DNA of 64,000 nt. It comes from Acephala macrosclerotiorum. Taxonomy: Eukaryota; Ascomycota; Leotiomycetes; Helotiales; Mollisiaceae. Position numbers and translations under genes: made by a program. Shown here piece after piece: positions 59,287-64,000 of this stretch (the first letter of the stretch is position 1; every line of letters starts with the position of its first letter). Where the stretch lies: the NCBI GenBank assembly GCA_014904845.1, contig MU119419.1, forward strand, positions 32,248-96,247, given 5' to 3'. The notes under the pieces were generated by a model, which made no database searches, was not told the DNA's origin, and saw only the letters and a program-made list of their open reading frames with translations.

Positions 59287-60640
59287 TTACGTTTTTACGT
59301 TATAATACGTATTATAAAAAATAAAATAAAATTTTTATTTTGAAAAAAAATCGATTATTATAAATTATAAATTTTAAACGTTATAATTAAACGAATAAAA
59401 ATATATTTGAATAATATTAAATTTATTAATAAAAATCAATAAAAAAAAAAACTTATTAAAATAATAAAAAATTTATTAAAAAATTTAATATCGAAAAATA
59501 ATTATATTAATTCGAAAAAAATTTGATTATAAAATTTAATAATAATAAATAATTAAATCGTTTCAAAATTTAATTAATTATTCGTATTATAATAATTATT
59601 ATTCGAATTTATAAAAAAATAATAATATTCGAATATAATTAATTAATTTTATAATTTTATTAAAAAAAAAAATTTATAATTAATTTTTAAAATTTTAATT
59701 CGTATATTAATATAATTAATATAATTAATAAATTAATAAAAATAATCGCGTAATTCGAATCATTAAAATTATAAAAAAAATTTTATTATTAAAATTTTCG
59801 AATTATTATTTTATTTTATTTTATTATTTATTTTATTATAATTATTTTTTTTTAATTAATTTTATACATTTTATTAATTCGTTTTATTATATTATTTTTT
59901 TTATACGTTATTATTAATACGCGTATAATTCGATTAATTTTAAAAAAAATTTTATAATTTTTTTTTAATTATTTTTAAATAATTATTTAATTTTAATATT
60001 TATTTATTTTTCGTTTAATATTTTTTTTTTTAATTTGAAACGTAAAAAATATAAAAATTTTTTTCGAGTTTAATTTAAATAAAATTTATTTTTTCGATTT
60101 TATTTTTATTTATTTTATTAATTAATTAATAATATTAATTATTAATTTTTTTTAATTTTTTTTTAAATAATTTTATTAATAAATTTTATTATAAATTTAT
60201 CGATTTATAATTATAATATAATTTTTTTTTTATTTAAATTCGAACGAAAATTTTTTTTAATATTTTTTTTAATATTTTTTAATATTTTTATTTTTTAAAA
60301 TTTTTTTTTTATTAAAAACGTTATATTTATAATTTTAATTAATTTTTTAAATTTTTTTTTTATATATTATTAAAATTTTTAAATATTATTATAATAATTT
60401 TAAACGTATTAAAAAATCGTTTAAAAATCGATTATATTAAAATTTAATTATTTTTAATATAAATTTTTATAAAAATTTATTTATATTTTTAATTAATTAT
60501 TTAAATAATTATTTTAAAAATAAATTTTTTTTTATATTATATATTTATTTTTATTTTTAATATTTTTATAAACGTTTTTAATTATTCTTACGAATTTTAA
60601 AATCGTTTTAAAATTTTATTTAATATATCAAATATTTAAT
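54961..60640. repeat. AT-rich hypermutated island, 5.7 kb
   Basis: Almost pure A/T with no frame of even 60 codons. The few C and G residues are overwhelmingly in CpG; CpA, CpT and CpC are very rare. It includes a (TTTA)n run at about 59250-59289 and a (TA)n run near 56219-56239. It fits a mobile element destroyed by repeat-induced mutation: its size suits an LTR retrotransposon and its flanks carry direct repeats. No element protein can be read. Confidence 0.8.
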
Positions 60641-60744
60641 AGTACTTGTAATCGTCGTCGAAGGACGTGATCACGTGACTATTATTCCTCTCGAAAAAGT
60701 GTATAAGAAGTTGAATTGCGCAGTTATAGAAATACTTAATACTT

Positions 60745-60943
60745 AAATAAGTATTTTAATACTACTTAAAATAAAAACGTACTACGAAGTCTCATATTAC
60801 TAGAGAGACACTCCCTGGGACCCCCGCTTTTTATATCGAGTTACTACGATCGATTCAATCAATTTAAATCACTTTTTTTAATATATAATTCCAGGGGGAG
60901 ACCCCCTGGGACCCCCCTCGAGAGCTGCGCAGCCGTAGAGCAG
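60745..60943 (+). repeat. Right copy of the direct repeat bordering the island
   Basis: It matches 54645-54826 in order: a decayed form of the GTGCCTAAGGC word, then TCTCATATTAC, CACTCCCTGGGACCCCCG, CTACGATCGATTCAAT, the hairpin CCAGGGGGAGACCCCCTGG (60891-60909) and CTCGAGAGCTGCGCAGCCGT. The part nearest the island is changed mainly by C-to-T and G-to-A. Further copies of the GCCTAAGGCA word follow at 60965 and 61037. Confidence 0.8.
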
Positions 60944-62506
60944 TTCTAGCATTTGAGTGCCTTAATGCCTAAGGCAGAAACGCACTTAGAGAGTTTTGGT
61001 GTTTCGCACTGGAGGGAGCGGTTGCTGCCGGCCTTAGTGCCTAAGGCAGAAGCGCACTTAGGAGAGTTTTGCGGTCGCTATTTTGGTTGAGTGCGACTAT
61101 ATTCTATTGATTTGCGCAACAACGGATTAACTTGTAATTGTAATCGCATATTAATTGAAGTTTTGGTGTTCTTTATCGGATCGGCTGTATATTAGTTCGA
61201 AGTTGCTGCGTAACTACCTTTGCTGCAAAATCTTTAATGAACTAATCAAATCGCTCCATTTGAGTACTTCGATTAAATTTGGTGACAATGATAATAATGT
61301 TGATTTATAGTTCGCTAGCGGCCGTCAGACCATAGAACTTAGTGGAGCCGACGAGCTCAATGGGACCCCCGGAAGGGAAAGTGAGCTCGAAAACTCCACT
61401 CTATCTGTATCGATCTCTCAACTACATACATTTTGTTCTTGAAAACTTTTTCAGGCGTCCCAACCCGAACTAGGTTTGCAGACGGAATCTTACCGCCGTT
61501 GAAAGACTTTTCCGGGGAAAAAAAAAAAAAGTGAAACCTCTTCTCGAGAGTATTTCTTGTTCTTGACGTGTAAATTGACGTCGCCGCCTTCTTTACACTC
61601 ATGTAAAATTCACATTCGAAGTCATTGCCAGTAAGCTGGTGCTTACGCTCACTCCTCCTGCTAATCTTCCTCTTAGCACTCATTCTAGAGTTGAGTCCAT
61701 GTTGTCTTCACCTCCCAATCCTCGATTCCAGAGCCGAAGATATTGTCGATAATTGGCAGGTTTTAGTGTTGTTTGGCACCGGATGCCAGAGTTGTCTTGT
61801 CGAGAAGGGGGTTGAATGAGAAGGTCTGCCCTCGGTTCCGGGGTCACCTGGGGTTTCCTATCAGGGCAGCCCGCCTTGACCATAATTGGAAACTTCCTCA
61901 GGCCCGTGACCTCCGCCAAGACCCACACTAATAAACGGTCCCCCCTAAAGCCTTTGCCCCTCGAAACCCTCTCTCCCCTCTTCATTGGTTGTAGTGTGTT
62001 GTCGCTCGATGCTCGGTGAGTTACTCGAGTGACGTGTTCGAGAGAATGCCTCAAGAAGGACATTCTCAGGGTATTCTTGGGCCCTCTCATTCTGTGAATC
62101 GAAATGGATGTCCGTCCATAAAGTAGAATGAGGGGATTCAGACTGGACTGTCTGAATGCTGCTCAGTGTTCTTATCTCGATCGGCTAGGTCTCGACACCG
62201 CCGGTGGATGCTCTGGCCGTACGCTCGGCTCGATCGTGTTCTTGTGGCTCTGACTCTCTCTTCTCGCTCGATGTCAGTAGAAGTAGTGAAAAGAGAGTCT
62301 CGGACGGTACCAAACAATACTATTGGCTAATCGATAAACTTTCTTTCTCGAAAACAGACTTAAAGAGTCATATTGCAACTCCGTAAAGTGCTCACACTAC
62401 AAAAAAGTGTTTAAAAAGCTTCGATATATAATTCCACAAGCTCAAATACTAATTTTTGAGTGAAATACTAATTTTTGAAAATTTTGAAAAAATATATAAA
62501 AAGGTT
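60944..62506. other. Normal-composition segment between two AT-rich islands
   Basis: It holds two more GCCTAAGGCAGAA words and open frames on the minus strand (61357-61683 with 108 codons, 61680-62090 with 136 codons) without any domain I recognise. Near 62445-62480 an 18-base AT-rich word (AATACTAATTTTTGA) occurs twice. It may be the unmutated part of a mobile element. Confidence 0.4.
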
Positions 62507-63024
62507 GATTAAATTTAATGATTTTCGCCTATAGTTGAAGTGACTCGTGCCACGTGAATTACACGTGATTTGATAAAAGTTAATATTAGTTTTTAAGTCG
62601 AACGAGCAATTAATTAATTAATTAAAATAATTATTTTATAAAAATATAATTTATAATTTATTAAATAAATTAATAATAAACGAATTTTAATAATTAATTA
62701 ATAAATAAATTTTAATTAATTAAATTTTATTTTAAATTATTAAATTAAAATTAAATAAATTATTTATATAATTTTTAATTAAAATTTTATTATTAAATAT
62801 TATTTAATTTATAATTATAAATTAATTAATAAAAATATAATAATTTTAAATAAAAAATTAAAATAATAATAAAATAATTTATTATATAATATTAATTATA
62901 TTTATATTTATAAATAATTTATTAATCGTTCGCTTTAAAAATTAATATTAACTTTTATTAAATTATATATTATTTACGTAATACGAATTATTTCAATTAT
63001 AAACGAAAAATATTAAATTTAATC
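62507..63024. mobile_element. Element with 99-bp inverted repeats, one arm hypermutated
   Basis: The left arm 62507-62605 and the right arm 62926-63024 have equal length (99 bp) and align end to end as reverse complements without gaps. By eye they differ at about 21 sites. About 18 of these are C-to-T or G-to-A from left to right, none in the opposite direction, and three are transversions. The interior (320 bp) is AT-rich without a frame. Confidence 0.75.
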
Positions 63025-63959
63025 GAAATATTTAAATATAATAATTTAATTAATTTATTAAAAATATTATAATATATAAAAAATATTAAAATTTTAATTA
63101 TATTATATTTATAATTATAATTTATTAATTAATTTAAATTATATAAAATTTGTAAATAAATTAAAACTCGATTAAATATTATTAAATTTTAAATTTTAAA
63201 TTATTTTATTAATTTGTTATTATATAAATAAATAAAATATAATTATATTTAATAAAAATAATAATTATAAAATTTTTAAATATATTATTATTTTAAATAT
63301 TAAAATATTTTTATAATTACGTAATTTTTAAAATAAAATTTAAAAATTTTTTCTTTGAAATTATATATTATTACGAAAATAAATAAATATATATAATATA
63401 AATAATTCAAATTGAAATTTATTTTAATTACAAAGTTTATATATTAATTAATAATACATATTACGTACGTATTTTATATATAAAATTTTCTTGTAATATA
63501 TATTAAATAAAATAATTTAAATTAATTAAATCGATTATAATAATTAAATATAAAATAAGAATTTTAAAAAATATTTTCTTAATATAAAATTTTATAATAA
63601 ATACGTTTTTATTTTAAATATTAAAATATTTATTTAATATTAAATATTTTTATAATTATATAGTTTTTAAAAAAAAATTTATTTTAAATATTATTTAATA
63701 TTTAATATTATTTTAAATTTAAAAAAAATTCGATATTTTTTTTAAATTTATTTTTATTTTTAAAATTTATTAATTTTATTATAATAATTATATATTTTAA
63801 TAATAATTTAATAAAAAAAAATATATATATATATATATTTTTTAAAAATAAAAATTTTTAAACGAAAAAAAAAAATTATAAATAAAAAAATTAAAAATTA
63901 AAATATAAATTTTTAATAAATCGATTAAAAAATTTATTATATTATTAAAAATTAAACGT

Positions 63960-64000
<41 letters not shown>
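63025..64000. repeat. Second AT-rich hypermutated island, running off the window
   Basis: Same composition as the 5.7-kb island, with residual C almost only in CpG. It ends in a poly-A run from 63963 to the window end, which may be an assembly edge. Confidence 0.7.

Noticed and set aside
59250..59290. CRISPR-like array or minisatellite
   Set aside because: It is a simple (TTTA)n run within an AT-rich island, with no spacers.
54376..64000. Tract as an inserted mitochondrial fragment
   Set aside because: GC-palindromes and AT-richness suggested it, but no mitochondrial gene, tRNA or intron ORF can be read, and the CpG-only residue pattern fits mutated nuclear repeats better.

Overview
The window is nuclear DNA of a filamentous ascomycete (Pezizomycotina; a Leotiomycetes-type genome would fit, but I cannot prove the class). 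The signs are many 45-100 nt GT-AG introns with CTAAC/CTGAC branch points, Zn2Cys6 and C2H2 regulators, an RTA1 protein, a GtaA-type glutaminase, a fungal-type polyketide synthase fragment, DUF6594 and DUF7514 proteins, and long AT-rich islands that look like repeat-induced hypermutation. Most real genes are spliced, and the exon joins below were worked out by eye from splice sites, phase and protein motifs.

Layout. 0-7 kb: a broken cysteine-rich secreted-protein gene, a disordered conserved-type protein, and a Zn2Cys6 regulator with a damaged N-terminus. 7.3-14.7 kb: one seven-exon reading frame of 2,354 codons that joins zinc fingers, a degenerate kinase, more C2H2 fingers, DUF7514, a ketosynthase fragment and an NLR-like fragment. 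16.4-18.5 kb: a broken urea carboxylase 3' end and an intact RTA1 gene. 20.2-25.7 kb: three paralogous GTPase/coiled-coil genes, each ending in a CaaX box. 26.2-28.9 kb: a nine-exon glutaminase with a 12-nt exon. 31-36.5 kb: a frameshifted F-box gene, an unknown coiled-coil protein, and PHF5A/Rds3 head to head with pinin. 38.4-42 kb: an oleate-type desaturase and an epoxide hydrolase. 42-48.3 kb: gene-poor. 48.3-52.2 kb: a DUF6594 membrane protein and a C2H2 regulator. 52.8-54.1 kb: an aminotransferase pseudogene. 54.3-64 kb: a repeat-rich tract dominated by two AT-rich islands.

The islands are the most distinctive feature. Nearly every surviving C in them is in CpG. Two internal comparisons (an inverted-repeat pair at 62.5/62.9 kb and a direct-repeat pair at 54.6/60.7 kb) show one copy converted to the other by C-to-T/G-to-A changes with CpG mostly spared. 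Several nearby or scattered pseudogenes carry lesions of the same type.

The best candidates for an undescribed system are the cluster of three predicted prenylated GTPases and the giant mosaic gene. No tRNA, rRNA or CRISPR array was found.
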